Source: Micromonospora alfalfae
GTDB lineage: Bacteria; Actinomycetota; Actinomycetes; Mycobacteriales; Micromonosporaceae
Length of the DNA stretch: 64,000 bases
Direction: 5' to 3'
Assembly: GCF_022230925.1 (NCBI RefSeq)
Contig: NZ_JAKKFH010000021.1
Span: 124,001 to 188,000 of the forward strand
Position 1 is the first letter of the stretch, and every line of letters begins with the position of its first letter. The position numbers and the translations under genes were made by a program. The notes beneath the pieces are model-generated. The model saw only the letters and a program-made list of their open reading frames with translations. It searched no databases and was not told where the DNA came from. Positions 18,621 to 27,303 of this stretch are shown one piece after another.

Positions 18621-20327
18621 TCAGCCTCCCAGCTCCGCCGGACGGCCCGCGGACTTGGGTTGGGTGCGGTCCAGTTCGGCGTGGATGATCAGGCGCTGGT
18701 AGTTGTCGAACTTCGGGTTGCACGTGGTGAGGGTGAGCATCCGCTTGGTTGCCTTCTTGTTCGGCTCGCCGGGCACCGGCGCCACCACCTCGACCTGGGT
18801 CGGCCGGACGATGCGGGACTGCGACACCCGGTAGACGTACCAGTCGGTCTTGCTCTCGACCACGATCGGGTCGCCCTCGTCCAGCTCGTCGAGCCGCCAG
18901 AAGGTGGCCCGGTTGCGGTGGCCGGCGACGGAGAAGTTGCCCACCTGGCCGGGGAGCGCGCTGGTCGGGTAGTGGCCGGGGGCGAAGCGGATGTCCTGCT
19001 GAGTGACGCCCTCGACGACGACCCAGTTCTTGTCGAGCTTGGGGATGTAGAGGCCCGCGAGAGGCTTTCCGCGTACCGGTGGGGAGGGTTTGACGCTCGG
19101 GCCCACCGACGGGGCGACAGTCGGGTCGTCGGTGGGACCCCAGGCCTGGGCCAACTCGTTGTTGAGGTCGTTCTGGTGGGCGTCGACGATCGCCGACTTG
19201 CCCCAGACCTCGTAGCCGGCGAAGAGCAGGACCACCAGGCCGAAGGTGATCAGGATTTCGCCGGTGACGCGGACCCCGGTGCGCAGTCGCGAACCGAACG
19301 ACGGACGGGTCAGCTCGGAGTAGACGCTCTTGTAGCCCTCGCCGGTCTGGTGCGGCCGGAGTTGCACCACCCGCTCGCCGCGTCGGGGTTGGGGAGGTTC
19401 GGCGGAGTTGGCGCCGGCCGGTTCATCCGGGACGGCGGTGCGGGGGACGGCACCCATCAACGCGGTCGAGTCCATGGTCGGCGGCCTGCTGGCAGGAGTG
19501 GCGGGCACGGCCGGAATCAACGCGGTGGCGGCCGGATCGTCGCCGCGATCCCCGCCAGCGCTCGGCGGGACCCGGCTCGGCCCGGTCGGCGGGACCCGAT
19601 TCGGCCCGCTCGGCGGGAAGCCTTCCGGTCCGGCCGCTGCGACGCGGTCGGGGGCGGCCGGGGAGACCGGTGCGGCCGGGGAGCCGGTGGGTCGGCCGGG
19701 CCGAGCGGTGACCTGCGGAATGTACGCGGTCGGCGAGTCGGCCAGCGGCGGCGTCGAGGGCCCGGAGGAGACAGGCCGGCCCGGTGTGCCGGAGGCCGCC
19801 GGCCGGGTCGGCATCGGCATCCCGCCGGGCGTGGCCGGGCGGGTCGGTGCGGCACCTGGCGGGTTGCCGGTGGTCGGCGGTCGGGTCGGTGCGGCACCCG
19901 GCGCGGTCGGTCGGGTGGACGAGGCGCTGGGTGCGGGGGGTCGGGTCGGGGCGTTGCCTGGGGCAGCGGGCCGAACCGGGCCCTGGTTGCTGGCGGGTGG
20001 TCGGTCGGGGGTGGTCGCGGGGGGAACCGCAGGACCGCCGTGTGAGCCCGGCCGGGCGGCTGCGCTGCCCGGCCAGGGCGGCGGCGCTTCGGCACCCGGG
20101 CGGCCCGGGGTCCCGTTCGGCTCGGGTCGGGTCGCGCTCGGCGGCTGCTGCTGGGTTGGCGGTTGCTGCTCGGCTCGTGGCGGTTGCAGCACCGGCTCGG
20201 GCCAGTTGCTGGCCGGGGTCGGTCGGCCCGGTGCCGGCTCGGGCCTGTCGAACTTGGGCAGAAAGGCGGTCGGCTCGTCGGTCTGGTCCCGGTGTCGCCC
20301 GTCGCGTTGCTCGTCCGGCCCGCTCAC
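18621..20327 (-). CDS. Class E sortase with long disordered N-terminus
   Basis: The 568-residue protein has a sortase domain in its last 170 residues: Tyr-Ile-Pro-Lys-Leu, catalytic His470 in Ala-Gly-His-Arg-Asn, Cys536 in Leu-Thr-Thr-Cys-Asn-Pro and Arg545 in Tyr-Gln-Arg-Leu. One transmembrane helix lies near residue 360. Class E sortases anchor LAXTG-type proteins to the wall or assist pilus and coat assembly in actinobacteria. The cytoplasmic N-terminal 330 residues are almost entirely Pro, Ala, Gly, Thr and Arg, much longer than in most sortases. Its GTG start overlaps the DUF881 stop as GTGA. Confidence 0.92.
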   Translation of the reverse strand: MSGPDEQRDGRHRDQTDEPTAFLPKFDRPEPAPGRPTPASNWPEPVLQPPRAEQQPPTQQQPPSATRPEPNGTPGRPGAEAPPPWPGSAAARPGSHGGPAVPPATTPDRPPASNQGPVRPAAPGNAPTRPPAPSASSTRPTAPGAAPTRPPTTGNPPGAAPTRPATPGGMPMPTRPAASGTPGRPVSSGPSTPPLADSPTAYIPQVTARPGRPTGSPAAPVSPAAPDRVAAAGPEGFPPSGPNRVPPTGPSRVPPSAGGDRGDDPAATALIPAVPATPASRPPTMDSTALMGAVPRTAVPDEPAGANSAEPPQPRRGERVVQLRPHQTGEGYKSVYSELTRPSFGSRLRTGVRVTGEILITFGLVVLLFAGYEVWGKSAIVDAHQNDLNNELAQAWGPTDDPTVAPSVGPSVKPSPPVRGKPLAGLYIPKLDKNWVVVEGVTQQDIRFAPGHYPTSALPGQVGNFSVAGHRNRATFWRLDELDEGDPIVVESKTDWYVYRVSQSRIVRPTQVEVVAPVPGEPNKKATKRMLTLTTCNPKFDNYQRLIIHAELDRTQPKSAGRPAELGG

Positions 20328-21124
20328 TTGGGCACCGTAGCCGAGCGCAGGGCGGTGGAGTCCTCAAATGCGGGAACTCGCACCGTGGAGGCCGTCTCGT
20401 TGTAGCCAAGCTGGTAGTCGTCGACCGCGTCCTTGAACAACCGGACTCCCTGAGAGCTGGCGAGGGCCTGCTGGAGGGCAGCGGGATCGCCGATCGCTAC
20501 GATCTTGAACGGTGGGGAGTACACCCGGCCGTGCAGTAGCAGGGTGTTACCGACGCAGCGTACCGCGCTGGTGGTGAGCACGCGGACATTCATGATTGAC
20601 ATGGCCTCCGCTCCGCCGGCCCAGAGCGCGTTGACCACCGCCTGCACGTCCCCCTGATGCACCACCAGGTCGTCGTTGCTGGCGTCCGACTGCGTCTGGT
20701 CGAGCTGGGGCGCGTCGTTCAGCTCGACGGTGACCCCGGGCCCGCTGAGGGCGGTGAACCCGGCGTTCTGGAGGCTGCCCTGGGCGCGATTCTGCTGAGC
20801 CTTGATCGGCGCGTCCGAGCCGGCCAGCGTGTTGGTCCGTTGTTCGACCTCGCCACGCAGTGTGGCGGCGCGGCGCTCGCTGGCGGCGACCTGTTCGCGG
20901 CGGTCCTCGATGAGCTGGTTGAGCTGGGGTCGCCGGTCCTCCCGGAGAGCGGTGCCGCCTGCGGTGGTCGCGGTGGTGGTGAAGAGCAACCCGGCCGCTG
21001 CGGCGATCAGTGGCACCCCGATCGACCAGCCCGGACGGCGTTGGCGCGGTCGCCGGGGCAGCAGCCCGGCGGCGGCCCGTCGGAGGACCTTCTGCCAGGA
21101 GGTTGCGCCGGATGTGTACTCCAC
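20324..21124 (-). CDS. DUF881 membrane protein
   Basis: The 266-residue protein has a basic N-terminus, one transmembrane helix (about 36-58), a coiled-coil of about 50 residues (Gln-Leu-Asn-Gln-Leu-Ile-Glu-Asp-Arg-Arg) and a DUF881 domain with Gly-Pro-Gly-Val-Thr-Val-Glu-Leu-Asn-Asp and Val-Val-Asn-Ala-Leu-Trp-Ala-Gly-Gly-Ala. DUF881 proteins have a conserved place beside crgA and pabA in actinobacteria and are thought to act in division; the function is not established. It starts at GTG and leads the sortase operon, transcribed away from crgA. Confidence 0.9.
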   Translation of the reverse strand: MEYTSGATSWQKVLRRAAAGLLPRRPRQRRPGWSIGVPLIAAAAGLLFTTTATTAGGTALREDRRPQLNQLIEDRREQVAASERRAATLRGEVEQRTNTLAGSDAPIKAQQNRAQGSLQNAGFTALSGPGVTVELNDAPQLDQTQSDASNDDLVVHQGDVQAVVNALWAGGAEAMSIMNVRVLTTSAVRCVGNTLLLHGRVYSPPFKIVAIGDPAALQQALASSQGVRLFKDAVDDYQLGYNETASTVRVPAFEDSTALRSATVPK

Positions 21125-21345
21125 CGAGCGTTCCTTCCGCGTGTCGGGGATCGGTCCGTGCCGGCTGGGCCGGTGATGCGAACAGTCCCGCCTCTTTCGG
21201 TCACTCCGTGCACCGGCCTGACCCCATTCGTGGTCCAGGCGGCCAATCGGGACTACGCTAGCTCTCGAACATTATTGGCCATGGACCGTCGCCCCCGCGC
21301 CCGGTTGTCAGGCCGGACGAGGTCGTCACCCCTCTGGAGAGCGCC

Positions 21346-21609
21346 GTGCCCAAGTCTCAGGTCCGTAAGAAGAAGGTGTACACCCCGCCGACGGACGTTC
21401 GTCCGACGACGACGGCGTCGTCGCGCAAGCCTAGCCCGGTGTGGTTGCCGATCACCGCGGTCGCCTTGATCGTCGTCGGGATCGGCTGGCTGGTTCTCTA
21501 CTACCTGTCCGAGCAGGAGTACCCGGTCATGGCGTGGGGTTACTGGAACCTCGCCGTCGGCTTCGGTGCGATGGTCGCTTCGCTGGCGTTGCTCTCTCGC
21601 TGGCGCTGA
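21346..21609 (+). CDS. crgA: Cell division protein CrgA
   Basis: The 87-residue protein has the CrgA form: a Lys-rich N-terminus (Pro-Lys-Ser-Gln-Val-Arg-Lys-Lys-Lys), a short Thr/Ser linker and two transmembrane helices (about 32-52 and 65-84) with Trp-Gly-Tyr-Trp-Asn between them. CrgA recruits septal wall synthesis proteins including FtsI and CwsA in mycobacteria and inhibits premature FtsZ rings in Streptomyces. It starts at GTG and is divergent from the DUF881/sortase operon, as in related genomes. Confidence 0.95.
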   Translation: MPKSQVRKKKVYTPPTDVRPTTTASSRKPSPVWLPITAVALIVVGIGWLVLYYLSEQEYPVMAWGYWNLAVGFGAMVASLALLSRWR

Positions 21610-21617
21610 TCCGGGCA

Positions 21618-21636
21618 GACCGCCGCGTCGGCGGTC
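21618..21636 (+). terminator. Short hairpin after crgA
   Basis: GACCGCCG and CGGCGGTC pair around CGT nine bases after the crgA stop. Confidence 0.55.
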
Positions 21637-21728
21637 CCACGTCACCCCGTCGAGCCCCTGCCCAGCAGGATCGGGTGGGGCCCCCTATGGTGTGCGCAGG
21701 CAGCGCGGCCTACTGCGAGATGACTCAC

Positions 21729-21744
21729 GTTACCGCTGGGTAAC
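21729..21744. promoter_or_regulatory. GTTAC-N6-GTAAC palindrome at the Fe-S reductase promoter
   Basis: A perfect inverted repeat (GTTAC, CGCTGG, GTAAC) lies just upstream of a -10-like TAGGCT (21752-21757), covering the likely -35 region. Initiation near 21764 would give a leader of about 50 bases to the ATG at 21816. The same motif occurs at 44589-44604 before the acyl-CoA dehydrogenase gene. A repressor or redox regulator site is inferred. Confidence 0.5.
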
Positions 21745-21815
21745 CTTCGCGTAGGCTGCACTGCATGACCGAGCAGAGCGAGGTCATCAGGCAGCAGACC
21801 GGGGAGGCCAACTCG

Positions 21816-24014
21816 ATGGGCAGCGTCCAGATCGTCACCACGATCCTCGCAGCCGCCATCACCGCCGTGGCGGTGTGGCTTGCGGTGCGTGCGGTCCTGA
21901 AGATGGTGGCAGTCATCCGGCTCGGGCAACCCGCGCCGGAGCGGTTCTCCGACAAGGTCGCCCGCGCCAGGACGATGCTGGTGGAGACAGCCGGCCATAC
22001 GCGGATGCTCAAGTGGGGCGTGGTGGGCGCCGCGCACTGGTTCGTGATGGTCGGTTTTGTCGTGCTGTCGCTGCTGGTGCTCGAGGCGTACTTCGAGGTG
22101 GTCACCACCGACGGCGGTCTGCCGATCATCGGGCACTGGACGATCTTCGGTCTGGTCACCGAGATCATCGGGGTGCTGGGTCTGGTCGGCATCCTGGTGC
22201 TGATGGCGATCCGGCTGCGCAACCGGCCGACCCGCCCGGGTGGGCGGTCCCGGTTCACCGGCTCGACAATGTGGCAGGGCTACTTCGTCGAGTGGATCGT
22301 GCTGCTGGTCCTGATCTTCGGCTTCGTGATCCGGGGCTTCAAGGTCGCCACCGACCACTTCGAGTTCCCGTTCTGGGCCACCCCGGTCAGCCACGCGGTC
22401 GGTGCGGTGCTGCCCGACTGGGCGGACGGCGTCAGCGTCGCCGCGGCCATCAAGATCATTATTTCGATGACCTGGCTGATCGTCATCTCCCTGAACGTCA
22501 CGATGGGCGTCGCCTGGCACCGCTTCCTGGCGTTCCCCAACATCTTCTTCAAGCGGGAGCCGGCCAGGCCGGCCGGCTCCGGTCTCGGCGCGCTGCGCCC
22601 GATGACGAGCCAGGGCAAGCCGCTCGACTTCGAGGAGGCCGACCCGGAGAAGGACCAGTTCGGCGTCGCCCACGTCGAGCAGTTCAGCTGGAAGGGCCTC
22701 CTGGACTTCAGCACCTGCACCGAGTGCGGTCGCTGCCAGTCGCAGTGCCCGGCCTGGAACACCGGCAAGCCCCTGTCGCCCAAGCTGCTCATCCTGAGTC
22801 TGCGCGACCACGCGTACGCCAAGGCGCCCTACCTGCTGGCCGGCGGCGGCAAGGACCTGACCGGCGAGGAGAAGGCCACCCAGGCCCAACTCGCCCACCT
22901 GGACGTGCTGGCCCTCGCCGAGGCCGACAAGCCGTTGATCGGCACCGCCGAGGAGGGCGGTGTCATCGACCCGGACGTGCTCTGGTCCTGCACCACCTGC
23001 GGTGCCTGCGTCGAGCAGTGCCCCGTCGACATCGAACACGTCGACCACATTGTCGACATGCGCCGCTACCAGGTGCTCATCGAGTCGAGCTTCCCCTCCG
23101 AGGCCGGGGTGATGCTGCGCAACCTGGAGAACAAGGGCAACCCGTGGGGTGCCCCGCAGAACACCCGCGAGGACTGGACCAAGGGCCTGGACTTCGAGGT
23201 GCCCCGGGTCGGCGAGGTGGACGACTTCGAGTACCTGTTCTGGGTCGGCTGCGCCGGCGCGTTCGAGGACCGGGCCAAGAAGACCACCCGCGCGGTGGCC
23301 ACGCTGCTCAACGAGGCGGGCGTGAAGTTCGCGATCCTGGGCGAGGGCGAGACCTGCTCCGGCGACCCGGCGCGACGGATCGGCAACGAGTTCGTCTTCC
23401 AGATGCTCGCCCAGCAGAACGTGGAGACGCTGAACGAGGCGTTCGAGGGCCGCGAGAAGGCGAAGCGCAAGATCGTCGCGACCTGCCCGCACTGCTTCAA
23501 CACACTGGGCAACGAGTACGGGCAGCTCGGCGGGGAGTTCGAGGTGGTCCACCACACCCAACTGCTCGCGCACCTGGTGTCCACCGGCAAGCTCACGCCG
23601 GTGCAGCCGGTCGACGGTGGCGTCACCTACCACGACCCCTGCTACCTGGGTCGGCACAACCGCGTCTTCGCGGCCCCCCGAGAGGTCCTCGGCGACGCCA
23701 TCGCGGGCGACCTGACCGAGATGCCGCGTAACAGCGAGCGCTCCTTCTGCTGCGGCGCCGGTGGCGCCCGGATGTGGATGGAGGAGAAGATCGGCAAGCG
23801 GATCAACGTGGACCGGGTCGAGGAGGCCATGGCCACCGGGGCGAAGACGGTCGCCGTCGGTTGCCCCTTCTGCTCGACGATGCTCAGCGACGGGGTCAAC
23901 GGCAAGGGCGCCGGCGAGCAGGTCGAGGTGATCGACGTGGCGACCGTCCTGCTGCGCTCGGTGAAGCCGGCGGCCCCGACCGCTGAGCCGGAGGTCGCGC
24001 CGACCGCAGGCTGA
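21816..24014 (+). CDS. Membrane-bound Fe-S oxidoreductase, heterodisulfide-reductase-like
   Basis: The 732-residue protein has several transmembrane helices in its first 250 residues (NarI-like), then two 4Fe-4S motifs, Cys-Thr-Glu-Cys-Gly-Arg-Cys-Gln-Ser-Gln-Cys-Pro and Cys-Thr-Thr-Cys-Gly-Ala-Cys-Val-Glu-Gln-Cys-Pro, and two CCG domains (Cys-Pro-His-Cys-Phe-Asn, and Phe-Cys-Cys-Gly-Ala-Gly-Gly later). This is the layout of M. tuberculosis Rv0338c-type reductases, proposed to pass electrons from beta-oxidation ETF to the quinone pool. The ATG at 21816 has GGGGAGG upstream; the ATG at 21765 has no ribosome site and lies near the promoter. Confidence 0.9.
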   Translation: MGSVQIVTTILAAAITAVAVWLAVRAVLKMVAVIRLGQPAPERFSDKVARARTMLVETAGHTRMLKWGVVGAAHWFVMVGFVVLSLLVLEAYFEVVTTDGGLPIIGHWTIFGLVTEIIGVLGLVGILVLMAIRLRNRPTRPGGRSRFTGSTMWQGYFVEWIVLLVLIFGFVIRGFKVATDHFEFPFWATPVSHAVGAVLPDWADGVSVAAAIKIIISMTWLIVISLNVTMGVAWHRFLAFPNIFFKREPARPAGSGLGALRPMTSQGKPLDFEEADPEKDQFGVAHVEQFSWKGLLDFSTCTECGRCQSQCPAWNTGKPLSPKLLILSLRDHAYAKAPYLLAGGGKDLTGEEKATQAQLAHLDVLALAEADKPLIGTAEEGGVIDPDVLWSCTTCGACVEQCPVDIEHVDHIVDMRRYQVLIESSFPSEAGVMLRNLENKGNPWGAPQNTREDWTKGLDFEVPRVGEVDDFEYLFWVGCAGAFEDRAKKTTRAVATLLNEAGVKFAILGEGETCSGDPARRIGNEFVFQMLAQQNVETLNEAFEGREKAKRKIVATCPHCFNTLGNEYGQLGGEFEVVHHTQLLAHLVSTGKLTPVQPVDGGVTYHDPCYLGRHNRVFAAPREVLGDAIAGDLTEMPRNSERSFCCGAGGARMWMEEKIGKRINVDRVEEAMATGAKTVAVGCPFCSTMLSDGVNGKGAGEQVEVIDVATVLLRSVKPAAPTAEPEVAPTAG

Positions 24015-24044
24015 GGCGTACCCCCGGCGGAAGCTGAACCACGA

Positions 24045-24070
24045 CGGCGGCGGCACCCGTGCCGCCGCCG
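24045..24070. terminator. Hairpin between convergent genes
   Basis: CGGCGGCGGCA and its complement form an 11-bp stem with loop CCCG between the stops of the Fe-S reductase and the GPP34 gene. Confidence 0.6.
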
Positions 24071-24075
24071 CTCGT

Positions 24076-24741
24076 TCAGCTGGTGGTGGTGGTGACGATG
24101 GCCGCGGTGGTCGCGACCATCAGCGCGGCCTGCATCTCGTCGATGGCCTTCTTGGCCGCGGCCGAGGCCCAGTCGGCCGTGGCGATCTCGTCCATCCGGG
24201 CCTTCACCCGCTCCTTCGGCAGCTCGCGGAAGAGCTTGCGGTCCAGGCCTACCGCCCGGGTCAGGGTGAGCAGCGCCGCCGTCCGGGCGTCGACCGGGCC
24301 GTTGCCGGTCAGCGCCACCGCCATCCGCTCCCGGACTTCGGTCTCCACCGCCGGCTGGGCACCGGTCGGCGAGGGATAGCGGGTACGCGGGAAGACCAGC
24401 AGCACCCGGTCTGACTCCCGGCGCAGCACCCCGGTCTCCACGAGGCCGTCGAGCACCCGCTCCGGCAGGCCCTTGGCCAGCTTGCCGATCCAGTTCTTCG
24501 GTTTGCGGGGCCGCCCGGCGGCCAGCATGGTCAGGGCCTCGTCCAGTAGCGGCACCCCGATCGCTGTGGGATCGGTCACCACGAGGTGCTTGTCCGTCAC
24601 CTCCACCCGGCCGGCGAGCGCCAGTTCCAGCAGCACCGCGCCGGCAAGGCCGTAATCGAGTTGTGGGCGTCCGAGCCGATTGGCGCCGTCGTCGTCGTAC
24701 GCGAGCAGGACCAGTTCATCGGTGAGCAGCAGACTGTCCAT
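24076..24741 (-). CDS. GPP34 (GOLPH3-like) family protein
   Basis: The 221-residue protein matches the GPP34 domain over nearly its whole length: Leu-Leu-Leu-Thr-Asp-Glu-Leu-Val-Leu-Leu-Ala at the N-terminus, a Gly-Leu-Ala-Gly-Ala-Val-Leu-Leu-Glu-Leu segment and a central Arg/Lys-rich stretch. The eukaryotic relative binds PI4P on Golgi membranes; bacterial members are common in Streptomyces and Micromonospora and have no established function. The C-terminus is a short Val/Ile/Thr tail. It is monocistronic, convergent with the reductase. Confidence 0.88.
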   Translation of the reverse strand: MDSLLLTDELVLLAYDDDGANRLGRPQLDYGLAGAVLLELALAGRVEVTDKHLVVTDPTAIGVPLLDEALTMLAAGRPRKPKNWIGKLAKGLPERVLDGLVETGVLRRESDRVLLVFPRTRYPSPTGAQPAVETEVRERMAVALTGNGPVDARTAALLTLTRAVGLDRKLFRELPKERVKARMDEIATADWASAAAKKAIDEMQAALMVATTAAIVTTTTS

Positions 24742-24840
24742 GCCACCACGCTAGCGGGGGCCCGCCGCCGGCACTCCCGTGTCACAATCACGCACATCGA
24801 CGGACTTTTTGTTCTAGCGCTGCTGCCGCTGATCGGTTTC

Positions 24841-26136
24841 GTGCTGCTGACCGTCGGCAACGCGTTCTTCGTCGCGGCCGAGTTCGCCCTGGTCACAGTC
24901 GACCGGGCGGAGATCGACAGGCGGGCCGCCGCGGGCGACCAGGCCGCCCTGACGGTACGCACAGCGTTGCGCGAACTCTCCTTCCAGCTCTCCGGGGCGC
25001 AGCTCGGCATCACCATCACCGCGCTGCTCACCGGCTACCTGGCCGAGCCGGCGCTGGCCCGGCTCTTCACCCCGCTGCTGCGCCCGCTGGCCGGAGACAG
25101 CACCGAGCGGCTCACCCCGTTCATCGCGTTGGCCCTGGCCACGCTGATCTCCATGCTCTTCGGCGAGTTGGTGCCGAAGAACGCGGCGCTGGCCCGGCCC
25201 ATGCCGGCGGCGCTGGCCACGGCCGGCCCGATGCACACCTTCTCCCGGACGTTCGGCTGGGTGATCCGGGGGTTGAACGGCTCGGCGAACCGACTGGTCC
25301 GCGCGCTCGGCGTGGAGCCGCAGGAGGAGTTGGCAAGCGCCCGTTCACCGGAGGAGTTGGGCCTGCTGGCGGCCATCTCGGCGCGGGCCGGCGCGCTGCC
25401 CACGGACACCGCGATGCTGCTGCGTCGCACCATCCGCTTCGGTGACAAGCGGGCCGCGGAGGCGATGACCCCCCGGGTGGACGTGGTCGCGCTGCGCTCC
25501 ACGGCCACTGTGGCGGAACTGCTGGAGGAGTCGCGGCGGACCGGGCGGACCCGGTTCCCCGTGTACGAGGAGACCCTGGACCTGGTGACCGGTGTGGCCG
25601 GCGTGCCCGACGCGTTGGGCGTGCCGCTGGCCGACCGCGCGTCGACCCGGGTCGGCTCGGTGGCCCGCGAGCCGGTGTACGTGCCGGAGAGCCTGAACCT
25701 GGACGGTGTCCTGGCCGCCCTGAAGGCGGCCGGGGCCGACCTGGCCATCGTGGTCGACGAGTACGGCGGCACGGACGGCGTGGTGACCGTCGAGGACCTC
25801 GTCGAGGAGTTGGTCGGAGAGATCGCCGACGAGTTCGACCCGGCGAGCGTGGACGACAACGGGTCGGCCGAGCTGACAGTGCCGGGCGGTGAACGGACGG
25901 TGCTCGTCGACGGTGTGCTCCGCTCCGACGAGGTGGCCGAGCAGACCGGTTTCCGGCTGCCCGAGGGGCCGTACGAGACGTTGGCCGGGTTCCTGATGGC
26001 TCAGCTCGGGCACATCCCGCTGGCCGGTGAGACGGTCGAGACGGACGGCTGGGAGTTCACGGTGGTCGAGGTGGAGCGGCACCGGATCGAGCAGGTCCGG
26101 GTGTTGCGCCCGGCGGATCCGGACGAGGATGACTGA
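24841..26136 (+). CDS. CNNM/CBS-domain membrane protein (HlyC/CorC family), first copy
   Basis: The protein has a CNNM transmembrane domain with Gly-Asn-Ala-Phe-Phe-Val-Ala-Ala-Glu-Phe-Ala-Leu and Gly-Glu-Leu-Val-Pro-Lys-Asn, two CBS domains, and a CorC/HlyC C-terminal domain (Ala-Gly-Phe-Leu-Met-Ala-Gln-Leu-Gly). Members export Mg2+/Co2+ or similar cations. GTG 24841 is the first normal start in frame, but the hydrophobic helix clearly begins about 14 codons upstream, where no ATG, GTG or TTG exists and no ribosome site is visible. The real start is therefore uncertain. It overlaps the second copy by eight bases. Confidence 0.8.
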   Translation: MLLTVGNAFFVAAEFALVTVDRAEIDRRAAAGDQAALTVRTALRELSFQLSGAQLGITITALLTGYLAEPALARLFTPLLRPLAGDSTERLTPFIALALATLISMLFGELVPKNAALARPMPAALATAGPMHTFSRTFGWVIRGLNGSANRLVRALGVEPQEELASARSPEELGLLAAISARAGALPTDTAMLLRRTIRFGDKRAAEAMTPRVDVVALRSTATVAELLEESRRTGRTRFPVYEETLDLVTGVAGVPDALGVPLADRASTRVGSVAREPVYVPESLNLDGVLAALKAAGADLAIVVDEYGGTDGVVTVEDLVEELVGEIADEFDPASVDDNGSAELTVPGGERTVLVDGVLRSDEVAEQTGFRLPEGPYETLAGFLMAQLGHIPLAGETVETDGWEFTVVEVERHRIEQVRVLRPADPDEDD

Positions 26137-27130
26137 GCTGCTGGTGACGGTGCTGTTGCTGCTCGGCAACGGGTTCTTCGTGGGCAGCGAGTTCGCGCTC
26201 ATCGCGTCCCGCCGGACGGTGATCGAGCCGCTGGCCGCCGGGTCGAAACGCGCCCGCTGGGCGTTGTCGGCGATGAACCAGATCCCCCTGATGATCGCTG
26301 GCGCGCAGCTCGGCATCACGGTCTGCTCGTTGGGTCTCGGCGCGATCGCCGAACCGGCGCTGGCTCACCTGCTGGAGCCGCCGTTCCACGCGGCCGGCCT
26401 GCCGGAGCGGGCGGTGCACCCGGTGGCGTTCGTGCTGGCACTGGGCGTGGTGGTCTTTTTGCACACGGTCGTCGGTGAAATGGTGCCGAAGAACATCACG
26501 CTTGCCGGTCCGGAGGTCTCCGCGCTCTGGCTCGGCCCGGCGATGCTGGCATTCTGTGTGGCCACCAAACCGTTGTTGCTCGCGATGAAATGGGCGGCCC
26601 GACGGGTGCTCGCGTTCTGGCGGATCGAGGCGTCGGAGGCGGTGAAGACGGTGTTCACCGCCGAGGAGTTGGCCGGGTTGGTCTCCCAGGCGCGGACCGA
26701 AGGGCTGCTCGACGCGGAGCAGCACGCGCGGATCACCGGAGCGCTGGCCCTGCATGCCCGGACGGCGGCCGACGCGCTGCAACCGTGGTCGACGGTGGTG
26801 ACGGTGGCCGAGGACGTCTCGCCGGCGTCACTGGAGGTGCTGGCGACCCGGACCGGCCGGTCCCGGTTCCCGGTGGTGCAGCGGTCGACCCGTCGGGTGC
26901 TCGGCTTTGTGCACGTCAAAGACGTGCTCGGGTATGCCGGGCAGGGCCGCCGGTCCCCGGTGCCGGCCGACGTCTACCGGCCGCTGGCGGTGGTGCCGCC
27001 GGACCGTACGCTGGCCGATCTGCTGCTGGCCATGCGTCGCGAACGGCGGCACATGGTGCTGGTCAGCGACGGGCGGCGGCCACTCGGCGTGGTCACTCTT
27101 GACGATGTATTGACCGCAATCGTTGGGTGA
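26129..27130 (+). CDS. CNNM/CBS-domain membrane protein, second copy
   Basis: The 333-residue protein is a paralog of the preceding gene: Gly-Asn-Gly-Phe-Phe-Val-Gly-Ser-Glu-Phe-Ala-Leu in the first helix, Gly-Glu-Met-Val-Pro-Lys-Asn-Ile-Thr in the CNNM domain, and two CBS repeats ending in Val-Thr-Leu-Asp-Asp-Val. It lacks the C-terminal CorC/HlyC domain, so the pair consists of one long and one short subunit. Tandem long/short pairs occur widely in actinobacteria and may form a heteromeric transporter; this is inference. The ATG at 26129 sits inside the 3' end of the first gene. Confidence 0.9.
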   Translation: MTELLVTVLLLLGNGFFVGSEFALIASRRTVIEPLAAGSKRARWALSAMNQIPLMIAGAQLGITVCSLGLGAIAEPALAHLLEPPFHAAGLPERAVHPVAFVLALGVVVFLHTVVGEMVPKNITLAGPEVSALWLGPAMLAFCVATKPLLLAMKWAARRVLAFWRIEASEAVKTVFTAEELAGLVSQARTEGLLDAEQHARITGALALHARTAADALQPWSTVVTVAEDVSPASLEVLATRTGRSRFPVVQRSTRRVLGFVHVKDVLGYAGQGRRSPVPADVYRPLAVVPPDRTLADLLLAMRRERRHMVLVSDGRRPLGVVTLDDVLTAIVG

Positions 27131-27148
27131 TGGACCAATACCCTTGGT

Positions 27149-27164
27149 GTGCAAGCGGTTGCAC
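27149..27164. repeat. Short palindrome GTGCAA-N4-TTGCAC
   Basis: Six-base perfect arms separated by GCGG, just after the CNNM gene. It could be a weak hairpin or a binding site upstream of the NlpC/P60 promoter. Confidence 0.4.
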
Positions 27165-27189
27165 GACAGTGATGGTTACCGCGCTCGCC

Positions 27190-27218
27190 TTGATTACCGC
27201 CCCGAGCTTCCCTAATGT
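27190..27218 (+). promoter_or_regulatory. Promoter of the first NlpC/P60 gene
   Basis: TTGATT (27190-27195) and TAATGT (27213-27218) are 17 bases apart. Initiation near 27224 gives an 80-base leader containing nested stems: ACCGACCGC pairs with GCGGTCGGT around an inner GCCTCG/CGAGGC hairpin, ending just before the AAAGGAG ribosome site. Confidence 0.5.
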
Positions 27219-27303
27219 GGGGCACCGACCGCTGTGGGTCGTCTGCCTCGGCCCTTCCCTCACGCGAGGCGCCCGGCGGTCGGTTGCAAAGGAGTCGGTG
27301 CCG

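Noticed and set aside
21765..21815. Longer start for the Fe-S reductase
   Set aside because: No ribosome site, and it would place the start next to the -10 element; ATG 21816 has GGGGAGG.
21642..24056. 804-codon minus-strand frame
   Set aside because: Shadow of the Fe-S reductase gene with its two cysteine motifs.
27127..27303. Second c-di-AMP riboswitch before the first NlpC/P60 gene
   Set aside because: The conserved GGTGAATCCGCAG and CAGCTAACCC blocks are absent.
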